Origin: Bacteroidota bacterium
GTDB taxonomy: Bacteria; Bacteroidota; Bacteroidia; Bacteroidales; UBA12481
DNA length: 38,396 bases
Direction: 5' to 3'
Assembly: GCA_018669475.1 (NCBI GenBank)
Contig: JABHCC010000001.1
Coordinates: 1 to 38,396 of the forward strand
In this document: positions 8,334-17,054 of the stretch, in pieces
Position numbering within the stretch: the first letter of the stretch is position 1
Layout: the number at the start of each line of letters is the position of its first letter
The notes under the pieces: model-generated
Told to the model about the DNA's origin: nothing
The model's input: only the letters and a program-made list of their open reading frames with translations
Databases searched by the model: none
Translations under genes and position numbers: made by a program

Positions 8334-9440
8334 TTAATTCAAAAGATTTTTATAAAATTGCCCCAGCTTCTGCTTCTCATTCTCCCAGTTATATCGATTT
8401 TGAATCATAATATTACCATTTTTTCCCATTTCGTGCAATTTCTCGGGGTCTTGCAATGAGTGGATTATTTTATTAGCAATCTGGAGAGGATCAAGAGGGT
8501 TAACAGTAACACCAATACGATTACTCGAAATGAATCTCTGCCACTGAGTAAAATTTGACGCCAATATTGGCAATCCTGCTTCCATGTATTCATAAAGTTT
8601 ATTAGGCTGAGATTCTATATGATTTGGTTCGGGATGAAATAGAACTATACCCATTTGTGATTGCCGATATCTTTTGCTTAATTCCTCTCGGTTTATTTGA
8701 CCAAAATATTTAACGAACTCGTATCCATCTAATTTTCTGACCCGGGTCTCTAACTCTTGTGGAGAGTATTTTCCACACAAGAGTAATGTGCACTGAATGG
8801 ATTTGTTAACAATTACTAATGCTTCTACCATTTCAACGATACCCCTTGCCAAACTGATTGAGCCTGCATATATGAGATTGTGAGTGCTTGAACTATAGGA
8901 TTTCAATCTTTTACGTTTCGCTAGAACCATTTTGCCGATTACTGGGTAATTATTTACTATTGCTGAATTAACACTATAGGGTGCTAGCTTGTTTGCAATA
9001 CCTGGTGTGGCAGAAACAGTCCCATTTAATTTGGGAATAATATTTCTTTCGATAGCCCAAGTTAATGCAGATGCGAAAGTTCTCAGGGCATCTGGTATAC
9101 TATCATTTGACATGATTGAGTTTGAATAATCCTCATGCACATCATACACTACATTTCGCCCAGTAAACCTAAGGGCTCTACCAACGAAGAGTAATTCAGG
9201 ATCATGGAAGTGATATATATCTGCTTGAATCTGTCTGGCGTATTTAAATATCTGATAACTCGAAATCAGCATTCTCATTATCCTAAACGCAGGACGTCTG
9301 ACGGGAAAAATGTTGATCCCATCGATGCATGTTCTTTTGTCAATAGGCGCGAGTAGAATTACCTGACCCCCATCAGCTGCAAGGGAACGACACATTTTAT
9401 TAAATATCCTAGTATCATTCCAAGGATGAACAGATGTCAT
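8334..9440 (-). CDS. Family 4 glycosyltransferase
   Basis: A GT-B retaining glycosyltransferase of about 368 residues. The N-terminal TSVHPWNDTRIFNKMCRSLA segment and VYDVHEDY are typical of GT4 enzymes of polysaccharide loci. The C-terminal donor domain shows IYAGSIS, GRG-like ARGIVEMVEAL, and the E-x7-E-type motif in QPNKLYEYMEAGLPILASN. ATG 9440 lacks a Shine-Dalgarno site and would lose part of the first beta strand. The frame is open back to 9464 (stop TGA at 9467-9465) and would add AIILKIVH, which restores the normal strand. A non-ATG start such as ATT 9461, with GAGAAAG upstream, is therefore possible. The upstream gene ends at 9451, so the longer form would overlap it by about 11 nt. 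Donor and acceptor are unknown. Confidence 0.87.
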   Translation of the reverse strand: MTSVHPWNDTRIFNKMCRSLAADGGQVILLAPIDKRTCIDGINIFPVRRPAFRIMRMLISSYQIFKYARQIQADIYHFHDPELLFVGRALRFTGRNVVYDVHEDYSNSIMSNDSIPDALRTFASALTWAIERNIIPKLNGTVSATPGIANKLAPYSVNSAIVNNYPVIGKMVLAKRKRLKSYSSSTHNLIYAGSISLARGIVEMVEALVIVNKSIQCTLLLCGKYSPQELETRVRKLDGYEFVKYFGQINREELSKRYRQSQMGIVLFHPEPNHIESQPNKLYEYMEAGLPILASNFTQWQRFISSNRIGVTVNPLDPLQIANKIIHSLQDPEKLHEMGKNGNIMIQNRYNWENEKQKLGQFYKNLLN

Positions 9441-9450
9441 ATGAACTATT

Positions 9451-10593
9451 TTAAGAATAATTGCTCAACTTTCTCTTTAGTATCTTTTCAACCAACCGCT
9501 GGATCCGTTTCAATATTTTATAACTGAAGTCCCAATTATTATACTGCCAATACTCTTTCCCAGGGCTTTTACAAATTGAATCTAGTAGGCTGACTTCTAA
9601 CCCAAGTTTTTTTGATATATATCTCATATCAAGGGTCAGCTCATTGCCGTCATAAAGTGGTTTACCAATTTCGTTCAATGCCTCCTCACGTGTGGTTTGC
9701 CCACTCAGAATCTCGCTGGATAAATGAATGAGTCTCTTGTCATATCCAAATTTTTCCGGGAGTAAATAATTTTGGAAAAATCTTGTAAAAACAGATTCAC
9801 CATGTTTCCGTCCATAGTCCTTATATCCTACCTTTTCCTGAAGTTCTCTAAGAGCAGCATCCCTTCTATAAGGCATATAATTAAGCGGACGTACAGTTTT
9901 CATCTTGTAATAATACGGATATCCAATATAGTATTGAAAGGCATTAATAGTTTTGTAATTTTCAAGTTTAACTTGTCCATATTTTTTATGTATGGCTTTT
10001 AAGTTTATGGAATCCATTGCTGAGTGATGCCAAGAATCTACTACCACAGATTCAGTGGCAATATTTCCCCCACTGAAAATATATTTAATATTATTCTTTA
10101 CTGCATAGTGATATAGAGATGAAAAGAAAATATGATCTTGCGGAACATCCTGATTTGCGATCCCGGACTTTAAATAAGCATTTTGGAGGTCGCGCATTTC
10201 TTCCCAATCAATGACAATAGTTTGAAGATCATAATTACAATATTTTACAATCTTCTCTATATTATATACTGCAAGTTCGCTATTCCATCCACCATCGACA
10301 TGAACAACCAAAGGACGCAGCCCAAATTCTTCAATCTTGATTGCTAGGTATGAACTATCAATACCCCCACTCAATCCTAAGATGCAGTTATATTCATTAT
10401 TTCTGCCATCATACTTCACTTGATTTATAATTGACGCTAATTTTTCCTTCCCAATATCATTGGGAAACCAATCTTTTTTCGTTTCTGAAAATGAGTGGCA
10501 ATGGTTGCACAGACCATCATCATCAAATGTTATGTTAGGATCAGTAGTATCCATGACACAGTTGACACATCTCTGAGATGTAATATTAGCCAT
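9451..10593 (-). CDS. N-acetyl sugar amidotransferase (WbpG/PseA-like)
   Basis: An ATP-pyrophosphatase-type enzyme of about 380 residues that, with HisH- and HisF-like partners, converts an acetamido group of a nucleotide sugar to acetamidino, as WbpG does in Pseudomonas aeruginosa O antigen. A zinc-ribbon-like cysteine quartet (C9, C12, C29, C32) precedes the PP-loop SGGIDSS at 75-81, and the conserved IFSGGN lies near 195. The frame opens at 10656, but ATG 10593 is preferred. GGGAG lies 8 nt upstream, the family starts with the MANITSQRCVNC segment, and the longer form would overlap hisF deeply. The chosen start overlaps the hisF-like stop by 8 nt. It is contiguous with both partners and probably acts as part of one complex: HisH releases ammonia and HisF channels it. 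Confidence 0.9.
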   Translation of the reverse strand: MANITSQRCVNCVMDTTDPNITFDDDGLCNHCHSFSETKKDWFPNDIGKEKLASIINQVKYDGRNNEYNCILGLSGGIDSSYLAIKIEEFGLRPLVVHVDGGWNSELAVYNIEKIVKYCNYDLQTIVIDWEEMRDLQNAYLKSGIANQDVPQDHIFFSSLYHYAVKNNIKYIFSGGNIATESVVVDSWHHSAMDSINLKAIHKKYGQVKLENYKTINAFQYYIGYPYYYKMKTVRPLNYMPYRRDAALRELQEKVGYKDYGRKHGESVFTRFFQNYLLPEKFGYDKRLIHLSSEILSGQTTREEALNEIGKPLYDGNELTLDMRYISKKLGLEVSLLDSICKSPGKEYWQYNNWDFSYKILKRIQRLVEKILKRKLSNYS

Positions 10594-11362
10594 TATTCGA
10601 CTCCCTGAATAAATCTTGTAGTTCTTTTGGGCTTGGATAACTCGGCAACACTGCATTTAATTTGCCCTGGAAAATAAACATGTTACCAGCAGCAACTGCG
10701 GATACTTTACCAATATTTATGGCATCTTTAAAGTCATTTAGACAACCGGCGCCTCCGGAGGCAACAACCGGGATGCCTACTTCCCTGGATACCTCATACA
10801 GTAATTCCAGATCATACCCTTTCGCAGTTCCTTCGTTGTTAATTGAGCAGAGAACAATCTCTCCTGCACCTAAATCCTCTAACTGCTTTGCGTACTCAAC
10901 TGGTTTTCTATTGGTTTTTTTTAAACCATTATTCGAATATACAGTGTGAGATCCGATCATATTTCTTTTAACATCAACAGAAATTACAATACTTTGTGAC
11001 CCAGCAATGTTACTAGCGTCAGTTATAAATTGAGGATTATTAAAGACGGCTGAATTGATAATCACCTTTTCAACTCCAATATTAAACAATTTCTCCACTT
11101 GCTTGCAGTTCTCCACACCTCCACCATATGCAAAAGGCATGAAAGCCTCACTAGCAATATCCTTCAAAAGTTCATAATTAGGTCCACACTCTTGGGATGT
11201 CGCAGAAATATCCAAGAATAGTAATTCGTCTACCAGCTTTTTATTGAAAATCTGAACTGCATTAATGGGATCGCCAACATAGCGATGATTTTTAAATTGT
11301 TGTCCTTTTACAAGTCCTCTACCTTTGAGAAGCAAGCTTGGAATTACTCGTGTTTTGAGCAT
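10586..11362 (-). CDS. HisF-like imidazole-glycerol-phosphate synthase cyclase homologue (ammonia channel for amidination)
   Basis: A 258-residue TIM-barrel protein of the HisF family. Visible family features are MLKTRVIPSLLLKGRGLVKG at the start, DISATSQ (the second-strand aspartate region), PFAYGGGV and VIINSAV. C-terminal phosphate-binding motifs are VVASGGAG and AVAAGNMF. No other his genes are present. The gene sits between a HisH homologue (19-nt overlap) and a WbpG-like amidotransferase (8-nt overlap), so it is the polysaccharide-dedicated paralogue, comparable to HisF2 of P. aeruginosa, and not the histidine-pathway enzyme. Its expected role is to receive ammonia from HisH and pass it to the amidotransferase. 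Confidence 0.9.
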   Translation of the reverse strand: MLKTRVIPSLLLKGRGLVKGQQFKNHRYVGDPINAVQIFNKKLVDELLFLDISATSQECGPNYELLKDIASEAFMPFAYGGGVENCKQVEKLFNIGVEKVIINSAVFNNPQFITDASNIAGSQSIVISVDVKRNMIGSHTVYSNNGLKKTNRKPVEYAKQLEDLGAGEIVLCSINNEGTAKGYDLELLYEVSREVGIPVVASGGAGCLNDFKDAINIGKVSAVAAGNMFIFQGKLNAVLPSYPSPKELQDLFRESNNG

Positions 11363-11991
11363 CGCACAATTTCCATGAAGTTCCTAAATATCTGCATCCC
11401 AAAACTATGACTTTTCTCAGGATGAAATTGAACACCTATAATATTTTCCCTCTGGACAATACTTGGAAAACTATAGCCATGTGCAGTAGTAGCCAATATA
11501 TCACTTCCTTCCACACATGATACATGGTATGAATGGACAAAATAGAATCGTGAATTGTCGTCTAAACCACATAAGAGAGCGTTATCCCTTTCATGGTTAA
11601 TGGTATTCCAGCCCATATGGGGAATCTTAATAGAGGGGTTGCTGAATTCTCCATTCGAAAAACGAACCACCTCCCCCTTTAGCCAACCAAGACCTCTTTC
11701 CGTGCCCTCCTCACTTTTTTCGAATAGTAGCTGCATTCCTAGGCATACTCCAAGGAAGGGCAATTTCTGCTGAAGAACTCTTTTGCGTAATATCTCTATT
11801 ACACCTGAGGTGGATAGTTTAGAAATGCCGTTATCAAATGCTCCAACGCCAGGTAAAATAACGGCGTCTGCTAAATAAATATCTTCAGGATCCTTTGATA
11901 TCATTGCATTGCCACCAACATAAGAAATCATGTTTAACATCGAGCCAGTATTCCCCATACCATAGTCCAATATAACTATTAATTCTTCCAC
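11344..11991 (-). CDS. HisH-like class I glutamine amidotransferase
   Basis: A 215-residue triad glutaminase. The nucleophile is C83 in GVCLGMQ, and the His-Glu pair is H190 and E192 in GVQFHPEKSH; the N-terminal DYGMGNTGSM and GVGAFDNGI loops are HisH-specific. The start codon is GTG at 11991-11989, which overlaps the upstream polymerase stop (TAGTG), indicating translational coupling. The 3' end overlaps the hisF-like gene by 19 nt. It supplies ammonia from glutamine to the HisF/WbpG-like partners for acetamidino-sugar formation. The isolated setting within the glycan operon rules against a histidine-biosynthesis role. Confidence 0.92.
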   Translation of the reverse strand: MEELIVILDYGMGNTGSMLNMISYVGGNAMISKDPEDIYLADAVILPGVGAFDNGISKLSTSGVIEILRKRVLQQKLPFLGVCLGMQLLFEKSEEGTERGLGWLKGEVVRFSNGEFSNPSIKIPHMGWNTINHERDNALLCGLDDNSRFYFVHSYHVSCVEGSDILATTAHGYSFPSIVQRENIIGVQFHPEKSHSFGMQIFRNFMEIVRCSKHE

Positions 11992-13343
11992 TATTTTATT
12001 TTTGCCTCATTTCCACCTATACTATAATAAAATTTACCTCTACCTTGAAAAAGCATTATACTTATCGCAATTAACAAGACAACAAAAAAGTAATAGTCCC
12101 ACATATATGCTCCCACACCCTTGATTGATATCCCCATAAAATACAAAGTCATCCAAGCACTCAATCCAACTTTTGTTGAGCTAAATGGGATTTTGTTAAG
12201 TGCAATTTGAAGCCACGCAATAAAAGCACCAATAAATAATGCTAGAAAGAAACTAAAATATCCGAAGTTAGCATACAATTCAGCCCACAATACAGGAGGA
12301 GCGGTGTATAACTGATTTGATGCATAAGTCGGGCGCATCATTTTTATCCATATTTCTTGAGCTAGTAAGTACTGTTTATACGGGAATACTCCCCTTGGAT
12401 TTGGGAAGGACGCCCCCAAAAGGAATTCACCATCATCAAACATTTCAATTGTAATATATCCTGGCACAAGGTTACCCAGCATCGTTCTATTTATCATGTA
12501 GATGAAAGTTTCATAAATCGATAACTTTGAGCCCATAAACAACGGCATAATTATCGATGTTATTATAAGTACAATTATTAAACCAACGATGATGTTTTTT
12601 ATGTATACTCGATTACCGCCTACAATCAGATTCGTAATTAGAAGTCCCAAAGCATAAAATACAAGTGGTCCTTTTGCAGTCTCTATTACGGATCCAACGA
12701 TGGAGAGTGCTACTGCAAATAGCAACAACAGTTTAATTGAATTTTTATGGTATTGCAAATATTCAGCAAACAATATGTAAGAGACTAGTGGCAGGATCAT
12801 ACGGGCGAATAACGAGTACATACCCATGCTATATGTTGATTGGAAGTTAGAAGTCAGCAAAGTGACTCTGGCATTGACCGCTTCTCCTGCTTGACCTCCG
12901 ATAGCCATCAGAATAGGGACAACACCGATGGACCGAACATAATCGACAATAACAATCGCACTAATAAGGACTAGAAGAAAAAGAAAAAGAATACTAAACT
13001 TATTTAGTGGTCGGGTAGTGAATTTTCGGGAATTTCCTGTGTGCCTTTTGAGCTTACTTCGAGATGCAAGCACAGCTCCACATGTTAGCATCATCAATGT
13101 ACCGCTAGATAAAATAAACATTTTGACAATAATCTTATTGTCAGTAGCCCCCCTAAGTATTGAATGGAAGTCCAATCCGTAATACAATATTAGAATACCT
13201 GCATATGCACCCAGCACATAATAAATAAAGAAGAAACTGGGAACTGATATAGTTGATACTTTTATGCCTACTGATCTTAAACTTATGAATGCAACATATG
13301 GGACCATTATGTAGCCCAGGAAAAACATTATGTTATAAAACAT
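11991..13343 (-). CDS. Wzy-type repeat-unit polymerase, polytopic membrane protein
   Basis: A 450-residue integral membrane protein with about 10-12 hydrophobic segments and little sequence conservation, as usual for O-antigen/capsule polymerases. A large outside loop (about 290-345), rich in Tyr, Pro and Arg, lies between late membrane segments, the typical place of the catalytic periplasmic loop of Wzy. Topology and position between the flippase/glycosyltransferase genes and the amidination genes support the call; no sequence-specific motif does. It would join undecaprenyl-linked repeat units in the periplasm. Its stop overlaps the GTG start of the HisH gene, and its start lies 3 nt after the upstream gene. 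A less likely alternative is an O-antigen ligase. Confidence 0.75.
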   Translation of the reverse strand: MFYNIMFFLGYIMVPYVAFISLRSVGIKVSTISVPSFFFIYYVLGAYAGILILYYGLDFHSILRGATDNKIIVKMFILSSGTLMMLTCGAVLASRSKLKRHTGNSRKFTTRPLNKFSILFLFLLVLISAIVIVDYVRSIGVVPILMAIGGQAGEAVNARVTLLTSNFQSTYSMGMYSLFARMILPLVSYILFAEYLQYHKNSIKLLLLFAVALSIVGSVIETAKGPLVFYALGLLITNLIVGGNRVYIKNIIVGLIIVLIITSIIMPLFMGSKLSIYETFIYMINRTMLGNLVPGYITIEMFDDGEFLLGASFPNPRGVFPYKQYLLAQEIWIKMMRPTYASNQLYTAPPVLWAELYANFGYFSFFLALFIGAFIAWLQIALNKIPFSSTKVGLSAWMTLYFMGISIKGVGAYMWDYYFFVVLLIAISIMLFQGRGKFYYSIGGNEAKIK

Positions 13344-13346
13344 GTA

Positions 13347-14873
13347 TTAAGGCACCTGATTCAGTGGGTCGTTTTTTCGCGATAGTATTTTTACGATTAA
13401 CTTTGTAAAATCATTACTAGCATGATTCATCACATTTGCTGAAGAGCTATCCCAATAATCTTCAGAGAGAATTTCTATGACTTTTTCGTCCGTATCGGCG
13501 AATACTGCTAATCCTTCCGTAATTTCATTCTTATAAAGTTCGGCTCCATTTTCATGAATCAAGATAGATTTCACCCCAATATCACGGGCTTCAATGACAA
13601 CCGTTGACCATGCGGTAATATGCTTATCCATTTGCTGAAGAATGTTATATAGTGGGAGTTCATTTGCCTCTGATAAAATGATATTATTTAGATTTCGTTG
13701 AAGCAATAAATTGTTGACCCTAGCAAAAGCATCCTGCTTCGAGGGATGAAGTCGAATCCACCAAATGCAGTTATCGCGCGTCTTTTCAATTGAATTAAGG
13801 AGCATTTCTGGGATATCATCATCCTGCATTGTATATAGAACATGAGTGAAACCAAAGAATTTTTCCTTCACACTATTGATAGTCATTTTTATTCTGTTTG
13901 AACTGGGGCTCAGATCATTTATAAGTTCCTCCAGCCACATATTCCCTATCGCCATCGGATAGTGAAATGACAATACTTTGCTATTCCATTGTTGAATAAC
14001 TTTTTTTTCAGCATTACTCCAACAAATAAAGATCTCTGGAAGTAACGAATAGCCAGCCTCCGGAATTTTATTCCATCTACCATACGCCCAATGCAAATCA
14101 TGCTCGACACCATGCTGAATATCTGCTGATGTAATATTCAATCTTCTGCAAGCCAGATTAAGAGCCATCCCACTTCGTCCGTAGTATTGTGTACTAATTG
14201 CAGTTACAATTTCATTTTTTTTCAATATTCTAAAAAAGTATCGCGACAAATCATTTATTATATTAAACTCAACACGAATTTTATTTATGTTTATTGATAT
14301 TGGTACAGAATATTTATTTTTAATGTACGATTCAATTTTGACTAGGGTACTCTCTGTTGATACAGAATACTTATTTGGTCCGTTGATGATATTCCGATAT
14401 AGTACTATTGAGTTTATTACTCGTTGTATAAAAATAGACTTATTGTTACGTGGGATACGATATTTTCCGATGCTATTTGTTTCTACAATAATACCCTTAA
14501 TACACTGGTTATTCAATTTTGTATATAATGGGTCGATGATTCGATTGTAATATCTGTCCTCGTGCTTAACAAGATCAATTGTATTTGTTAAATATAAAAC
14601 ATCAGATTTGATAAACCGTGAATTATTTCTATAATCTCTAATCGTTGCATAAAACTGACGAAGTGTAGATAAAACAATTACTGCTATTTTTCTAAACAAT
14701 GGCATGAACCTACTAGTCGATCCAATTCTCTTGCTAACAAAGAATGGATTGAGCTGAGTAACAATATCATACCTAATGATTGGCCAAATATGTGTATCAT
14801 CGATGACTAATTCATCAACATTGAAATGCTCTTCAACATCGTTAATAATATCCATATATTTAGACATTTTCAT
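13347..14873 (-). CDS. Putative GT-B-like polysaccharide transferase, unassigned family
   Basis: Not confidently recognised. The product is about 508 residues with no signal peptide. An N-terminal module (about 1-30) has DELVIDDTHIWPIIRYDI, an acidic-aromatic motif I associate with unnamed proteins of polysaccharide loci. A basic linker follows. The C-terminal half resembles GT-B donor domains of capsule enzymes such as CDP-glycerol or KpsC/KpsS-type transferases: DIQHGVEHDLHW, then FICWSNAEKKV, WIRLHPSK, and a late HITAWSTVVIEA. It lies between wzx and wzy, 3 nt before the latter, so it probably adds a unit of the repeat. The start is uncertain: ATG 14873 has no close ribosome site, whereas TTG 14879 has AGGA about 10 nt upstream. 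Confidence 0.6.
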   Translation of the reverse strand: MKMSKYMDIINDVEEHFNVDELVIDDTHIWPIIRYDIVTQLNPFFVSKRIGSTSRFMPLFRKIAVIVLSTLRQFYATIRDYRNNSRFIKSDVLYLTNTIDLVKHEDRYYNRIIDPLYTKLNNQCIKGIIVETNSIGKYRIPRNNKSIFIQRVINSIVLYRNIINGPNKYSVSTESTLVKIESYIKNKYSVPISININKIRVEFNIINDLSRYFFRILKKNEIVTAISTQYYGRSGMALNLACRRLNITSADIQHGVEHDLHWAYGRWNKIPEAGYSLLPEIFICWSNAEKKVIQQWNSKVLSFHYPMAIGNMWLEELINDLSPSSNRIKMTINSVKEKFFGFTHVLYTMQDDDIPEMLLNSIEKTRDNCIWWIRLHPSKQDAFARVNNLLLQRNLNNIILSEANELPLYNILQQMDKHITAWSTVVIEARDIGVKSILIHENGAELYKNEITEGLAVFADTDEKVIEILSEDYWDSSSANVMNHASNDFTKLIVKILSRKNDPLNQVP

Positions 14874-14915
14874 AAACAATACTTTTAATTCCTGATTAAT
14901 ATATAAGTAGACTCG

Positions 14916-16325
14916 CTACCCACTCAATACACTTTTATTTATAATCTTTGATAACTCATTTCTATATTTATGTAATAAAAGTACAGATAAGACCAAGAGC
15001 AGTAATGTTTTGCTAAGCAAACCACTCTGACCATAGTTGGATAACTGTTCCATTAGTATTATCCCGATCAAGGCAATAAATAGTGGGAACATGATCCTCC
15101 TTAGAGGGACCACATGAATCCTTAAGATGAACTTGCAAACTATAAAGGCAAGCAATGACATAAATAAATATGAAATAAGCGTGGTAGTTGCAGCTATTTC
15201 ATAACCATATATTGGTAGAAGAAATTTGTTTAATAGTATATTGAGTATACCACTACTCAATACGATAACAGAGATCCAAATCGTTCTCTTGGCATAACCG
15301 ATATTCCTTCCCCATACTTCATACACGAATGAAACTAAATAGCTAAAAGCTATAATTGGTATAATTTTAAGTCCCCCATGAAATTGATCACCTGTTAGTA
15401 TCATCCCAATAGGTTCTCCATAAAATGAAATAGCTAAGCATAGTACAGCAAGAAAATGAAGCATTTTTGTAACAAAAATATCAATAGTATCATATTCTTT
15501 ATTATTCATTAAGGTAAAGTAATCTGGTGTCCAAGCCATTAGTATGGCGGTGGAAACAGCTGTGAATATCATCCCTATCTGGTACGCCAAAGTGTATAGA
15601 CCAGCGGATTTCGGATCGATTATTGAATTAATCATAATTCGATCAAACTGCGTCAAAATAATTCCACTCAAAGTATATGGAAGCAGTGGAAGGCTATATT
15701 TCAGAATGTATTTAAAATGGCGACTTATCAATTTATTTTCGTACCATTTAAAGATGTATTTCAGTAAAAATACTGTTATAAATAGACCCGACCCAATGTA
15801 CCCATATATATAACTAGTAATTCGATCTTCTTTGAATATTAACATGAGTCCTATTCCCGCGAGTAAACCCAATAGAACTCGAGACAGATCAACCATCGTA
15901 ATCTTAAAACTTCTTTTTTGGGGAATTGACAATTGCTTGTAAAACGAAAAAACAATATTGATAAGAGAATAAGGAACCAGAAGCATAAATATATTCGGTG
16001 ATATTCCCAGTATATTGGATAAATGATTGCGATTCAATATAAGCAGCATTGAAAACACACAGAATATTATAGCACTTATATTAATTGATGTGCCTAAGAA
16101 TGAATTGAAATCATTCCTGTACTCATACCAATACCTACTAACGGCACTATTAAGATTTAGTGTCAAAACGACAGAAGTAATTGCACCATAAGATAAAAAC
16201 ACTGAATACGTCCCGTATTCATCTGGTGTTAACAGGTTAGTAATAACTGGAAGAGAGATAAGTCCAACAATTTTTATTATCACTGCCCCTGAAAAATATA
16301 TTTTTACATGTCCCAATAAACTCAT
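14916..16325 (-). CDS. Wzx-type oligosaccharide flippase
   Basis: A 469-residue polytopic inner-membrane protein with about 12-14 hydrophobic segments, of the polysaccharide transporter (PST/MOP) family. The N-terminal pattern, with a first helix, ISLPVITNLLTPDEYG and YSVFLSYGAI, is characteristic of Wzx/RfbX flippases. Central SLPLLPYTLSGIILTQFDRIMI matches the family's second-half repeat start. It should move undecaprenyl-diphosphate-linked repeat units to the periplasmic face for the Wzy-like polymerase. ATG 16325 has AGGA about 11 nt upstream. It lies downstream of the decayed IS3 remnant, with no gene in the 729 nt before it, so transcription must read through that scar or start within it. 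Confidence 0.92.
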   Translation of the reverse strand: MSLLGHVKIYFSGAVIIKIVGLISLPVITNLLTPDEYGTYSVFLSYGAITSVVLTLNLNSAVSRYWYEYRNDFNSFLGTSINISAIIFCVFSMLLILNRNHLSNILGISPNIFMLLVPYSLINIVFSFYKQLSIPQKRSFKITMVDLSRVLLGLLAGIGLMLIFKEDRITSYIYGYIGSGLFITVFLLKYIFKWYENKLISRHFKYILKYSLPLLPYTLSGIILTQFDRIMINSIIDPKSAGLYTLAYQIGMIFTAVSTAILMAWTPDYFTLMNNKEYDTIDIFVTKMLHFLAVLCLAISFYGEPIGMILTGDQFHGGLKIIPIIAFSYLVSFVYEVWGRNIGYAKRTIWISVIVLSSGILNILLNKFLLPIYGYEIAATTTLISYLFMSLLAFIVCKFILRIHVVPLRRIMFPLFIALIGIILMEQLSNYGQSGLLSKTLLLLVLSVLLLHKYRNELSKIINKSVLSG

Positions 16326-16383
16326 TTTCAGTATAATCCTAATTCGAGGATGTGTTAGTCTTCAAAGCATTTTAGAGTTTAAT

Positions 16384-16861
16384 CGCAAAAATTATGAGAC
16401 ATTGGAACATCTTGTTCTCGAGTGTTTATTTGGCCTGTAGCTTAGCCACTTCCAATGGCGAATGATCTCAAGGTTTTTAACCCTACTGTATCCATATACC
16501 GCTTCTTTCGGTACCCTGACAAATGTAGCACCATTTTAATATGTCAGATCTCAATGCTACGTAGGTGGAGCGCAGAGATACTACATCCGTACTGTTGGCT
16601 TCGCGCACAATATCTCCGAAAAGGCTGTTATTACTTGCCTCCAGAAAGTCCTTGCCCACAATAGTACAGGTTTTTGGCAATACTCGCCTTTCGACTGAAA
16701 AAGGGGAAGGTCTCCTGATCTCTCAAACCTTCTAATAACATCCGAATCTTTTCTGCATTTGAGTATTTCTCGTGGGAGTTTCTATATGTGATTTTGGGCT
16801 CATTACTTTTACATCCTTTTATGCTTTCAGGATAACTAAAATATATCTTATCGAAAATCAT
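16384..16861 (-). mobile_element. Degenerate IS3-family transposase remnant (orfA and start of orfB)
   Basis: The 729-nt gap between wzx and a glycosyltransferase holds a decayed transposase. From 16861 one frame reads YSNAEKIRMLLEGLRDQET and ends NLYYCGQG. This matches the OrfA helix-turn-helix start of IS3-type elements, whose relatives read roughly EEKIRIVLEGLRGE and NLYYRWSKDFLEAG. Near 16648 a one-base shift moves the match to a second frame: KDFLEASNNSLFGDIVREANSTD. A further shift near 16520 brings in a third frame with KNLEIIR, like the EKLEIIRLVE start of OrfB. A last shifted fragment near 16385-16400 resembles the VPxSTFYRW motif. Several frameshifts and stops make it inactive. I could not define terminal inverted repeats or a target duplication. 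No gene is seen in 16862-17054. The match is from memory of the family. Confidence 0.75.
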
Positions 16862-17054
16862 GTTTATTGATCTGGTTTGCTCTGGCAGGATACAAATGCT
16901 CCTAGGTTCAAATTTGTTGGCACAACTCAGATTAAGCGAATTTCATTAAGGTATACACCACCAAGAGATCATAATTTAATGCTTTATTCATGTAAAATTA
17001 TACATAATTTGAGATGAAGCACAATAGTTGATCAGAAGGTTCTGACATTTGCTG

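Noticed and set aside
10586-11991. HisF/HisH as part of a histidine operon
   Set aside because: No other his genes are present; the overlap with a WbpG-like amidotransferase shows a glycan-specific set.
16455-16664. Plus-strand ORF of 69 codons in the wzx upstream gap
   Set aside because: It is a shadow opposite the decayed transposase; no ribosome site or family resemblance.
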